This document shows, in pieces, positions 1 to 6,505 of a stretch of 6,800 bases of DNA (positions within the stretch are counted from its first letter, which is position 1; each line of letters opens with the position of its first letter). The notes under the pieces were generated by a model, which was not told the origin of the DNA, made no database searches, and saw nothing but the letters and a program-made list of their open reading frames with translations. The position numbers were made by a program, and so were the translations under genes. The DNA is from Chloroflexota bacterium (GTDB lineage: Bacteria; Chloroflexota; Dehalococcoidia; GIF9; UBA5629). The stretch covers positions 1,261,364 to 1,268,163 of the forward strand of contig CP070642.1 in the NCBI GenBank assembly GCA_020354105.1. The letters run 5' to 3'.

Positions 1-300
1 AAGACAATAGTATTCTCTATGCAGTCACTTGGCGGTGAGGATTGCGCTGCATTTACTGTAAGCGGGCCAAACGGCGAGATCTTATACCGGGACAGCGGCA
101 GTTTCTGTAGCAGCAAAGGGGATTATCCAGCGGTAAAAGCTGAGGGAGTTGAGTTCAGGATGGTGGAAGAGTTTGGCTACGAAATTAGTGTGCCGGCAAA
201 CGTTGCCGGGGCTTACTACCTGCAAATCTACGAGCGAAGTCAGGCCGACAATATCTTTCCGTTTAGCTGGGACTATCGCCTGACAGCGACAATTGAATAG
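1..300 (+). CDS. 3' end of an extracytoplasmic beta-rich protein (partial, function unknown)
   Basis: The frame is open from the first base of the window to a TAG at 298-300, so this is the last 99 codons of a gene that begins upstream. The ATG at 19 is in frame but has no ribosome binding site and is probably internal. The visible protein alternates short hydrophobic strands with glycine/asparagine turns (SGPNGEILYRDSG), and ends with a strand pair around GAYYLQIYER and DYRLTATIE. That pattern fits a beta-sandwich domain such as the PPC-type domains found at the C-termini of secreted bacterial proteins. Two cysteines (visible residues 15 and 36) could form a disulfide outside the cytoplasm. 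No catalytic motif or membrane anchor is visible in this part. The family is not recognised; the reading frame itself is well supported, the fold assignment is inference. Confidence 0.6.
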   Translation, partial: KTIVFSMQSLGGEDCAAFTVSGPNGEILYRDSGSFCSSKGDYPAVKAEGVEFRMVEEFGYEISVPANVAGAYYLQIYERSQADNIFPFSWDYRLTATIE

Positions 301-472
301 AACTCTGGCTCAGCTGTTTTCTGACGATGACTATACGCTACACTAATACCAAATATGAGACCTGAGCTATTTGAAGACAAAGATCGCCCCGAACTACGTG
401 CATCACGCCTCTAGCTAATAAAAGACGCGCACATTCCAAGGTCAGACACTAAACAGATGTAATCCATTGAGT
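301..472. other. Intergenic region between the partial gene and the decarboxylase promoter
   Basis: No convincing gene or strong terminator hairpin is seen here. A 20-codon ATG frame at 355-414 has no ribosome binding site and no recognisable similarity. The promoter of the next gene starts at the right end of this stretch. Confidence 0.5.
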
Positions 473-502
473 TTGACAATTGCGCAAACGGGAGCATAAT
501 AT
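473..502 (+). promoter_or_regulatory. Sigma70-type promoter of the exported decarboxylase gene
   Basis: A perfect -35 hexamer TTGACA (473-478) is followed after 18 bp by TAATAT (497-502), which matches the -10 consensus at four of six positions. Transcription would begin near 509, giving a leader of about 22 nt that carries the strong Shine-Dalgarno GGAGGTG at 520-526. This placement also argues against the in-frame TTG at 480 as the start codon, because it lies upstream of the predicted transcript. Seen in sequence; activity is inferred. Confidence 0.65.
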
Positions 503-530
503 TTGCATATTCTTCGGTTGGAGGTGGGAC

Positions 531-1898
531 ATGATTAAGGTTTCAAAGAGCAAAACGTTAATCAAGTTGGTCAACTTGATGGCTGTGGCACTTTTGTTAG
601 TGAGTTCTCTCTTGCTTATTGGCTGTGAAACAGAGCGCCATAAGCCGATAACTCGAGAGCTCATAGACTTAGTGGAGAATAATCCGGAAATCCGGGATAT
701 GTTAGAAGCATCTATTGCAGAAGCTAAAAAAATCAATCCCGATTTAAAAACGAATCCCGCTCAGAGCTTACCCGACTATTATGATTTCATAGACAGGGCA
801 TCAGAGCTCCTCCCGCAGGACATACTTGAAAGTCCATCCAATCTCACATTACGAGACCAAACACTGCAAGGTATCTGTTACTTCTATTTTCTGATTGACC
901 AGCCTCTGCCTGAATTAAAAGACAAGGGCCTGTACAAGAATGCGATTCAGTACTACGAACCTTTTTCCTCGTGGACACGCAATTTCGCCGGGACATGGGG
1001 AACATTCCTAGATACTGAAAAATCATGGAACGAAAAAATTTATCAGGAGTTTTATAACGACCCGATCTTTGGTTTACAGAAAGGGTGGTATGAGTCCCCA
1101 TCTAACTGGAACACCTTTAACCGCTTTTTCTCCAGATACCTGAAATCGCCTGATATGCGGCCCATCGCTTCGCCGGACGACCCAGCAGTCGTTGTTTCAC
1201 CGGCTGATTCCGTTCCTCAAGGAGTGTGGGCAATTGATAAAGACTCAAATATCCGGGTAGACGGCGGACTGAAAGTCAAACTTGCAACTTACTACAGTAT
1301 CAAGGATCTGCTTGGCAAGGACAGCCAATACAAAGATGCCTTTGCTAATGGTATGCTGACTCATACTTTTCTAAACGTTAATGACTATCACCGTTACCAC
1401 TTCGCTGTCGGCGGAACAGTCAAAGAAAAGAAAGTTATAGCACAAAATGTTGCTTTGGAGGTGGCGTGGAGTCCAGAACAAGGTAAATATGTTCCGATCG
1501 ATTCGACAGGTTGGCAGTTTTCTCAGACCCGTGGTTATGTAATAGTGGATACGGAGAAATATGGGCTGGTGGCACTTATTCCTATGGGTATGGCCCAGGT
1601 ATCTTCTGTCAATTTTGAGGATAATGTTAAAGTGGGGGCCACTCATAAGAAGGGCGACATGCTCGGTAATTTCCTGTTCGGGGGGTCTGATTTCATTATG
1701 CTTTTCCAGGAAAAGGCCGGGTTTGAAATCACAGCACAGATAGAAGATGAAACGGCCTATAAACACATTCTTGTGGGTGAAGAGTATGGCGTAATGAAGG
1801 GCCTACCAAATAAGCTGATTCATAACTATTGGTGGATAGGATTAGTAGTTGTATTTTTAATAGCAGCAGGCATAGTTTATAAATTGAGAAGAAAATAG
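531..1898 (+). CDS. Exported PSD-family pyruvoyl decarboxylase, PsiD-like, lipobox plus C-terminal anchor
   Basis: Predicted 455-residue decarboxylase of the phosphatidylserine decarboxylase superfamily, which cleaves itself to make a pyruvoyl cofactor. The ATG at 531 is chosen because GGAGGTG lies 520-526. Residues 1-32 form a lipoprotein signal ending in the lipobox LIGC, with Cys32 as the lipidated residue. Residues ~38-175 resemble the N-terminal domain paired with PSD in PsiD-type enzymes (TWGTFLDTEKSWN from 155; FNRFF at 196-200). Residues ~190-405 are the catalytic domain: SPAD with Asp226, DYHRYH with His287 and His290, and GGSD with Ser386, matching the Asp/His/Ser self-processing triad and the second His of E. 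coli Psd. Cleavage before Ser386 would leave the pyruvoyl group on the C-terminal chain. Residues 434-450 form a transmembrane helix followed by KLRRK. The catalytic part should sit outside the membrane. Substrate unknown: phosphatidylserine, tryptophan or another amino acid are all possible. It stands alone behind its own promoter. Confidence 0.85.
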   Translation: MIKVSKSKTLIKLVNLMAVALLLVSSLLLIGCETERHKPITRELIDLVENNPEIRDMLEASIAEAKKINPDLKTNPAQSLPDYYDFIDRASELLPQDILESPSNLTLRDQTLQGICYFYFLIDQPLPELKDKGLYKNAIQYYEPFSSWTRNFAGTWGTFLDTEKSWNEKIYQEFYNDPIFGLQKGWYESPSNWNTFNRFFSRYLKSPDMRPIASPDDPAVVVSPADSVPQGVWAIDKDSNIRVDGGLKVKLATYYSIKDLLGKDSQYKDAFANGMLTHTFLNVNDYHRYHFAVGGTVKEKKVIAQNVALEVAWSPEQGKYVPIDSTGWQFSQTRGYVIVDTEKYGLVALIPMGMAQVSSVNFEDNVKVGATHKKGDMLGNFLFGGSDFIMLFQEKAGFEITAQIEDETAYKHILVGEEYGVMKGLPNKLIHNYWWIGLVVVFLIAAGIVYKLRRK

Positions 1899-1936
1899 TA
1901 TTCAATAATTCGTCAGCGGCTCGCTCGTGCTAATAA

Positions 1937-2080
1937 GTTCTAACGAAATTTGCCCTTCATTTGTTGCGCCATTCCTTTACCACTCATCTGCTGGAGGCTG
2001 GCGTCGATATTCGCTACATACAGAATCTTCTGCGGTATGCCCCACTGTAGACCACCAGCGTCTATACCCAAGGTGCGTAA
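1937..2080 (+). pseudogene. Tyrosine recombinase (integrase) C-terminal remnant
   Basis: Translated from 1937, this stretch reads like the C-terminal catalytic end of a XerC/D-type phage integrase. It has LRHSFTTHLLEAGVDIRYIQ (from ~1964), which holds the conserved Arg and His of the R-H-x-x-H motif, then LLRYAPL where the family has LLGHxxx, then a TAG stop at 2048. Beyond the stop comes TTSVYTQ, whose Tyr (codon 2063-2065) aligns with the DNA-cleaving tyrosine, and a TAA at 2078. The upstream part of the gene is missing (in-frame TAA TAA at 1931-1936), and the second motif histidine is replaced by Tyr. It is a dead fragment. It lies 90 bp left of the duplicated mutS2 leader, consistent with a decayed integrated element. 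The match was recognised by eye, not by search. Confidence 0.75.
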
Positions 2081-2154
2081 TCTCAATTTATTGAAGCTTA
2101 GAAGCCCCATCTGAGCACAGCAAGTAGGCCTTGTTCATGTAACTTTGTCCATTT

Positions 2155-2168
2155 TGTGCAACTGCACA
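2155..2168 (+). other. Short perfect hairpin at the left edge of the direct repeat
   Basis: TGTGC (2155-2159) and GCACA (2164-2168) form a 5-bp stem with an AACT loop, ending two bases before the left direct repeat begins. No equivalent is found beside the right copy. It could be a relic of a junction, a weak termination structure, or chance. Confidence 0.3.
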
Positions 2169-2169
2169 T

Positions 2170-2386
2170 TAGCCTGATTTGTTACCTTTTCGACAAAGCG
2201 CCAACTCAAACGGAATGCCTTTGTTAACATTGCTTACCAACTTTGACTAAGGATGGATTGCCACATGTCTCCATTTTCAGATTCGGTTGTTTAGTGATAG
2301 ACTTATAGCCAGGAGTAGCCTGCGTGAACCAAACCAGCATTGAGTTATTAGAGTTCCCCAAGGTGAGGGAAATTCTGGCAAGCTTT
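2170..2386 (+). repeat. Left copy of direct repeat: mutS2 leader and 5' coding end
   Basis: This segment repeats in the same orientation at 6579-6800. Two non-coding blocks are identical: 42 nt (2199-2240 = 6608-6649) and 51 nt (2268-2318 = 6682-6732, including the ribosome binding site). A short variable block between them is 5 nt longer in the right copy. Coding identity from the start codon is 58 of 63 bases up to the window end. Protein similarity to MutS2 continues in this copy to about 2545, so the repeat probably extends to about 375 bp; its right partner runs off the window. The left edge is near 2170, where upstream similarity ceases. Confidence 0.9.
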
Positions 2387-2647
2387 ACCTCTTTTTCGGC
2401 GAGTAAGGAGCTTGCCCTCAATTTAATGCCGTCAGCGGAGCCACAGCTTGTCTCCCTTCTGTTGACGCAATCAGCCGAAGCCCGGCGATTTCTGGCTTTA
2501 AATCCCGGGGCTTCCATCGGCAACATCGTTGATTGCCGTGCAGAGCCCTCTAAAAAGCATTGGTGGAATTATATCGGTCCCGGGATAGCATGTATTATTA
2601 TTGGGCTTATTGGAGCTATCATATTGCTTTGGCTCGAATCTTGTTAG
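2324..2647 (+). CDS. Truncated MutS2 N-terminus fused to a transmembrane tail (chimeric ORF)
   Basis: The ORF has 107 codons and starts with GTG at 2324, with AGGAG at 2311-2315. Residues 1 to ~73 look like the N-terminus of the MutS2 family (LEFPKVREILASF; a Ser/Ala-rich helix; SAEARRFLALNPG; IGNIVDCR). MutS2 proteins are normally around 780 residues with MutS core, ATPase and Smr parts, all absent here. From about residue 74 the sequence changes to SKKHWWNYIGPG followed by a hydrophobic helix (residues ~84-104) and a TAG at 2645, which has no place in MutS2. The reading frame is intact across the joint. It may be a relic of the duplication that happens to stay open, or an expressed small membrane protein using the mutS2 translation start. 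It cannot provide MutS2 activity. The MutS2 origin is confident; whether it is a working gene is open. Confidence 0.65.
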   Translation: MNQTSIELLEFPKVREILASFTSFSASKELALNLMPSAEPQLVSLLLTQSAEARRFLALNPGASIGNIVDCRAEPSKKHWWNYIGPGIACIIIGLIGAIILLWLESC

Positions 2648-2974
2648 GTAGATAGCCCCCTTCTCCTAATTGATATATACAACTTCCCTCAATGAGATAA
2701 TTAACTGACTTGTGATAATTTCCGATATCATTGCGAGCGAATCGTAGCTACAAAATGACATAGTCATTTGGATTTCCGAATGGACTTAGCTATAGACCTC
2801 TTCTTTGAAGGGGGATTGCAAATCCGAGCTTCCGGTCAACTTACGGGTTATACAATTGCCTGTTTTGTTCAATTTATCTAGTCATTGAGCCTGAATTACA
2901 AGCTGAAAGTTCTACCTATTGATACCTCAGCTCCCAATCGCATTAATTTCCGCTCGTATCGACACTGCAATTCA
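2648..2974. other. Non-coding stretch upstream of the surface-protein promoter
   Basis: No gene is supported on either strand. Two hairpins can be drawn: CATTTGG/CCGAATG (2765-2771/2776-2782, four-base loop, extendable with one bulge) and CCTCTTC/GAAGGGG (2797-2803/2807-2813, three-base loop). Neither is followed by a T-run, so they are poor terminators. A motif CATTGCGAGCGAA near 2730-2742 resembles the core of dispersed palindromic repeats in many bacterial genomes, but its other half is degraded. Confidence 0.4.
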
Positions 2975-3002
2975 TTGACATATAAGAGTTCTGTGCTATA
3001 CT
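2975..3002 (+). promoter_or_regulatory. Strong extended -10 promoter of the PKD surface-protein gene
   Basis: A perfect -35 TTGACA (2975-2980), a 16-bp spacer, and TATACT (2997-3002) matching five of six -10 bases, preceded by TGC so that it also has the extended -10 TGn element. Transcription would start near 3009, leaving about 150 nt of leader before the coding region. Confidence 0.7.
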
Positions 3003-3008
3003 AACAGC

Positions 3009-3160
3009 AGGCCTCAAATGCAACCAACCTATCGTTGCAACAGTACGCTAGCGAGATTAAGGTGCTCGTCTCCCCATTGTTGGTTTCTGATCTGCATATG
3101 CCAGGAATGTCCACTGTATTGTCTGACGAGTAGCGCTGGCACGCATCCCAGCAACGAAGG
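3009..3160 (+). promoter_or_regulatory. Long 5' leader with alternative hairpins
   Basis: Several complementary pairs occur: TGCAAC/GTTGCA (3019-3024/3034-3039); CTCGTC/GACGAG (3065-3070/3125-3130), extendable at the outer end by a G-T wobble and a T-A pair; TGCCAG/CTGGCA (3099-3104/3136-3141); and GCTGG/CCAGC (3135-3139/3148-3152). The last two share bases 3136-3139 and so cannot form together, and the last ends just before the GAAGG at 3156-3160. This could allow control of translation initiation. I do not recognise a known riboswitch class, and short complementary pairs arise by chance. Confidence 0.35.
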
Positions 3161-6100
3161 ATGTTATTACAAGACATGAACGCATCACGATATTCCATGG
3201 CACTGATTTTGATGGTAGCGGCGCTGGTTGCTTCCACGCTGGTTCAGCCTGTGGTAAGCCCGATAAAGGCGGATGCTCCTGACGGGCACCATGAGATCTG
3301 GGTCATGGGCTCTGACGAGGAAGAAGAGGAGAAAATCACCAACTTTGGTGCTGATACCAGGCACCCTTCTTTGCCAATCCTACCCCCGGGGCCAGAACAA
3401 CCGCCTCCAATAATGGCTGTAGTCTCCAACTGTTCGGACAACGTCTGTACCTGCATCGGGGACGATAATGAAATCTTTATCCTCTACCTAGGAGAAGATG
3501 GTCCCTTACTTTGGCAGCTTACCGACAACGACGCCGATGACAGGGACCCGTCGCTTGCGCTCTGGCCTTTCGATGAGGGTTTTCTTGGAATCTTGGTCTA
3601 TGCCTCTAACTGCTCGGACAACGTGTGCTCGTCCACCGCTGACTACGAGCTTTTCTTACTGGCCTTTGCGGAGATTGAACCTGGCGAGCTCCAGGAACTA
3701 TACGGGCCAATTCAGCTCACGGACAACGATGCCGATGACATAGAGCCATCGCTGTCGTTCTTTCCGGAAGGTTTTGACGGGGAGGGCTTTAGTAACTTCG
3801 TAGTCGCCTTCTCCTCCACCTGCTCGGACAATGTCTGCAGTTCCGCGGGCGCTGACTACGAGATTTATGGCGGAGTGATTGAAATTGATGAGTCTTCGGT
3901 CTCATTGTACCCTGAGTGGCAGTTCACGGATAACGACGCTGATGACAGGCACCCTTCGCTGTGGTTATGGGAGACTGATAACGAGCCAGTAGACTTAGTA
4001 GCTACCATCGCCTACTCCTCCACCTGCTCGGACAATGTCTGCAGCTCCACAGACGAGTACTTCGACATCTACCTGACAAACGCCCTCATCGATGAGCCGC
4101 CGGAGCTGGAGATAGCAGGCAACTGGAACATCATCGATTTTGGCGAAGATATTGAAGCCGATTTTCTTGAACCGTCCCTCGTCATGCCGTTTGGTTGCCA
4201 GGGTTTTCCCAATGCTGTGCTATCTTTCACCGTCCGTTGCCACGACGTCGACGGCTGTGATGATATAGACTTCGGAGAATCTGCCATAGTGGGCGCTGGC
4301 ATTGACATGGACAATGAGGACCCGTACGAAGAGCCTGACACGTTTTTCGGTGGGTTTTTTAACATCGGCTCTGATGACATAGAATCATCGCTCCTGTTTT
4401 ATGAAGACCAATTTGAATGCGGACTAGAAGGTGCCTTCGCCTCGGACTTCCGCTACTTCAGCGCCAACTGCACTGCTTCCCCCAATCCCACCAAGGTTGG
4501 CCACGAGGTGGAATTCGAATGCGTGATTGAGAGCGTTTCTGATAACACGATATGTGCTGAGGAGTACTGGCACTTTGAATACTACTTCTTCTTCGGCGAT
4601 GGAGATTATGATTACACCACAGGCGATGAAGGTTACAGTGACCATACGTACTCCGAAGCCGGCACCTACTGCCCCAAGGTAACAGTTGAGTGGTGGTGTG
4701 GCGATCCTGACGAAGATGGAGAGATAATTGCGACTGAGACATTCTTCTTCGATCCCTTAGTGGTCAACCCTCCTCTCAGCGTGAGCTGCAACGCCACCCC
4801 CAATCCCACGGAGGTGGGCGTCCCGGTGAGCCTCTCCGCTAACATCACCGGCGGTGTGCCGCCGTATACATGCTTGTGGTCATCCGCATATGGGAATGTG
4901 AATAGCTGTAATGCCACTTATACATTCCCACCGGAAGCTGGCAATAATGACCCATCTATGAGTTTGACTGTAACCGACAGTCTGTCCAACGAAGCGACAT
5001 GTAGCATAGAGTTCTGGGTGTATGAAGCATTGGAAGTAACCTGCGATGCTGAGCCCGTTCTGGTTCAGCGTGGCACGCCGGTAAGCTTCAACTGCACTGC
5101 CAGCGGCGGCTACGGAGACTACAACTGCTCCTGGGACTTCGGCGACAGTAGCCCCACCAGCGATAACTGCGTGACAACCCATGCCTACGCCTCTGCAGGG
5201 ATGTATACCGCTACGGTCACGGTGACCGACAACCTTACTGCAAAGACATGCTCTGAGAACATAACCGTATACGATCCTCTGGAGGTCGCCTGCGGCGCTT
5301 CGCCCAACCCAACCAAGGCAGGACACGAGGTGCAGTTCACCAGTACCCCGAGCGGCGGTTACGGCAGCTACAGCTACGCCTGGGACTTCGGCGACAGTAG
5401 CCCCACCAGCGACAATCAGAGCCCGTTGTATACATACCAGCATGATTACAACGAGCCGCAGACCTATATAGCCATGATCACGGTAACAGACAACCTGACA
5501 AACACGGCAAGTTGTAACGTAACCATGACGGTCAACCCCCGTCTCGCCGTGGTCTGCGACGCTACTCCCAACCCAACCAAGTCAGGGCACGAAGTACAGT
5601 TCTCCAGCACCCCGAGCGGCGGTGTCCCCGGGTATACCTATGTCTGGGACTTCGGCGATGGCATCGGCACCAGCCAGGAACAGAACCCCTCGTACACGTA
5701 TATACATGATGAGAGCGAGCCGCAGACCTATATAGCCGTGGTCACGGTGACTGACAACCTAACAAACGTAGTTAGCTGCAATACGACCATGACGGTCAAC
5801 CCCGGGCTGGGTGTCAGATGCGGCGCCGCAGCCGCTATGGCAATCATCGGCCGTGAAGTGGATTTCAGCTGCATAGCCATGGGTGGTGTATCACCGTACA
5901 CCTACCAGTGGGATTTCGGCGACGGTGCCAGCAGCACGGAGCAGAATCCCAAACATGCCTACTCGTTCCCGGGCAATTATACTGCGACGGTAACCGTGAC
6001 CGACTCGCTGGGCAACGTGGTGAGTTGTTCCACCTCTGTTACCGTTACTACGGTAGGTGGAAGAGCTGGGCCGGGCGTATCACCACCAGGAACCCAGCCC

Positions 6101-6505
6101 CAACTAAATCCTTTTCATATTGAGCTACAGTATCTGAGGGTCACGCCGCAACAGACAACGGCTGGCCAACCGGTGACCATAACTACCAATGTGGTCAATA
6201 CCGGCTATGAGGCTGGTAGCTATAATGTAGCCCTCAAGATAAACGGGCGTGTGGAGCAGACTAAAATGGTCAGCGTCGGCGCGCAGGGCACTCAGCCGGT
6301 GAAATTCACGACCACTAAAGCCCAGCCAGGTACTTACACCGTCGATATCGGTTACCAGAAGGCTAGCTTCGTCGTTGCTGGTGCCGTCAGCAGTCATAAT
6401 GGGCAAATGAGCGGAGGCGTGTTGTTTGTAGCCACGGTGGCTGTTATTGCTATACTGGTGGTACTGCTACTAATAGTCGCCAGGAGACGTTTCCAGGGCT
6501 ACTGA
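3161..6505 (+). CDS. Large surface protein: Cys/Asp propeller-like repeats, six PKD-like domains, CARDB-like domain, C-terminal anchor
   Basis: A 1114-residue predicted cell-surface protein. The first ATG after an in-frame stop (3131) is 3161, with AAGG abutting it; ATG 3176 is an alternative and neither has a well-spaced ribosome binding site. Residues ~13-36 form a signal peptide with a likely cleavage after ADA (37-39). Residues ~55-430 hold about six modules of 60-70 residues, each pairing an (L/F)TDNDADDxxPSL-type motif (T121, T187 and T256 copies; weaker at 60) with a CSDNVC motif (C91, C151, C221, C289), a pattern fitting a beta-propeller. Six PKD-like domains follow (starts near 434, 539, 624, 707, 794, 882). 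WDFGD is intact in the last four; PKD1 and PKD2 are degenerate. A Gly/Pro linker leads to a CARDB-like domain (~986-1070), then a membrane helix (~1087-1107) and RRRFQGY. It is likely anchored with all domains outside, for binding or adhesion. No catalytic motif is seen. The gene is more GC-rich than its surroundings and has its own promoter. Confidence 0.85.
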   Translation: MLLQDMNASRYSMALILMVAALVASTLVQPVVSPIKADAPDGHHEIWVMGSDEEEEEKITNFGADTRHPSLPILPPGPEQPPPIMAVVSNCSDNVCTCIGDDNEIFILYLGEDGPLLWQLTDNDADDRDPSLALWPFDEGFLGILVYASNCSDNVCSSTADYELFLLAFAEIEPGELQELYGPIQLTDNDADDIEPSLSFFPEGFDGEGFSNFVVAFSSTCSDNVCSSAGADYEIYGGVIEIDESSVSLYPEWQFTDNDADDRHPSLWLWETDNEPVDLVATIAYSSTCSDNVCSSTDEYFDIYLTNALIDEPPELEIAGNWNIIDFGEDIEADFLEPSLVMPFGCQGFPNAVLSFTVRCHDVDGCDDIDFGESAIVGAGIDMDNEDPYEEPDTFFGGFFNIGSDDIESSLLFYEDQFECGLEGAFASDFRYFSANCTASPNPTKVGHEVEFECVIESVSDNTICAEEYWHFEYYFFFGDGDYDYTTGDEGYSDHTYSEAGTYCPKVTVEWWCGDPDEDGEIIATETFFFDPLVVNPPLSVSCNATPNPTEVGVPVSLSANITGGVPPYTCLWSSAYGNVNSCNATYTFPPEAGNNDPSMSLTVTDSLSNEATCSIEFWVYEALEVTCDAEPVLVQRGTPVSFNCTASGGYGDYNCSWDFGDSSPTSDNCVTTHAYASAGMYTATVTVTDNLTAKTCSENITVYDPLEVACGASPNPTKAGHEVQFTSTPSGGYGSYSYAWDFGDSSPTSDNQSPLYTYQHDYNEPQTYIAMITVTDNLTNTASCNVTMTVNPRLAVVCDATPNPTKSGHEVQFSSTPSGGVPGYTYVWDFGDGIGTSQEQNPSYTYIHDESEPQTYIAVVTVTDNLTNVVSCNTTMTVNPGLGVRCGAAAAMAIIGREVDFSCIAMGGVSPYTYQWDFGDGASSTEQNPKHAYSFPGNYTATVTVTDSLGNVVSCSTSVTVTTVGGRAGPGVSPPGTQPQLNPFHIELQYLRVTPQQTTAGQPVTITTNVVNTGYEAGSYNVALKINGRVEQTKMVSVGAQGTQPVKFTTTKAQPGTYTVDIGYQKASFVVAGAVSSHNGQMSGGVLFVATVAVIAILVVLLLIVARRRFQGY
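3811..3840 (+). repeat. 30-nt exact intragenic repeat (copy 1), CSDNVC coding
   Basis: These 30 bases encode the stretch around CSDNVCS in propeller module 3 and are identical to 4015-4044 in module 4. Exact identity at DNA level, including synonymous positions, indicates recent module duplication or gene conversion. Confidence 0.85.
4015..4044 (+). repeat. 30-nt exact intragenic repeat (copy 2), CSDNVC coding
   Basis: Identical to 3811-3840, offset 204 nt (68 codons), which is the length of one propeller module. Confidence 0.85.
5130..5163 (+). repeat. 34-nt exact intragenic repeat (copy 1), PKD WDFGD region
   Basis: Encodes WDFGDSSPTS in PKD domain 3 and is identical to 5379-5412 in PKD domain 4, offset 249 nt (83 codons, one PKD domain). 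This supports in-frame tandem domain duplication. Confidence 0.85.
5379..5412 (+). repeat. 34-nt exact intragenic repeat (copy 2), PKD WDFGD region
   Basis: Identical to 5130-5163. A second pair in the same array, 21 nt at 5453-5473 and 5717-5737, links PKD domains 4 and 5 around EPQTYIA, so neighbouring domains share exact DNA blocks. Confidence 0.85.

Noticed and set aside
355..414. 20-codon ORF after the first partial gene
   Set aside because: No ribosome binding site, no recognisable similarity, and too short to distinguish from chance.
480..530. N-terminal extension of the decarboxylase from a TTG at 480
   Set aside because: It lies between the -35 and -10 of the predicted promoter, has no ribosome binding site, and would put 17 polar and aromatic residues before an otherwise standard lipoprotein signal. 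ATG 531 with GGAGGTG is better.
1371..1766. 131-codon open frame on the - strand inside the decarboxylase
   Set aside because: It overlaps the conserved catalytic domain fully; the + strand frame carries the family motifs, and this one shows none.
2765..2813. Rho-independent terminators for the chimeric ORF
   Set aside because: Two reasonable stems exist but neither is followed by a run of T, and both are over 100 nt beyond the stop codon.
3009..3160. Cyclic di-GMP riboswitch in the surface-protein leader
   Set aside because: Considered because surface adhesins are often controlled this way, but I could not find the conserved core bases of that class.
4880..5443. 187-codon open frame on the - strand
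   Set aside because: It is antisense to the PKD domains, has repetitive composition mirroring the + strand repeats, and shows no domain, start signal or promoter.
3811..5737. CRISPR-like array from regularly spaced 30-34 nt repeats
   Set aside because: The repeats are few, lie in frame within one long coding sequence, and encode conserved protein motifs; they are domain duplications.
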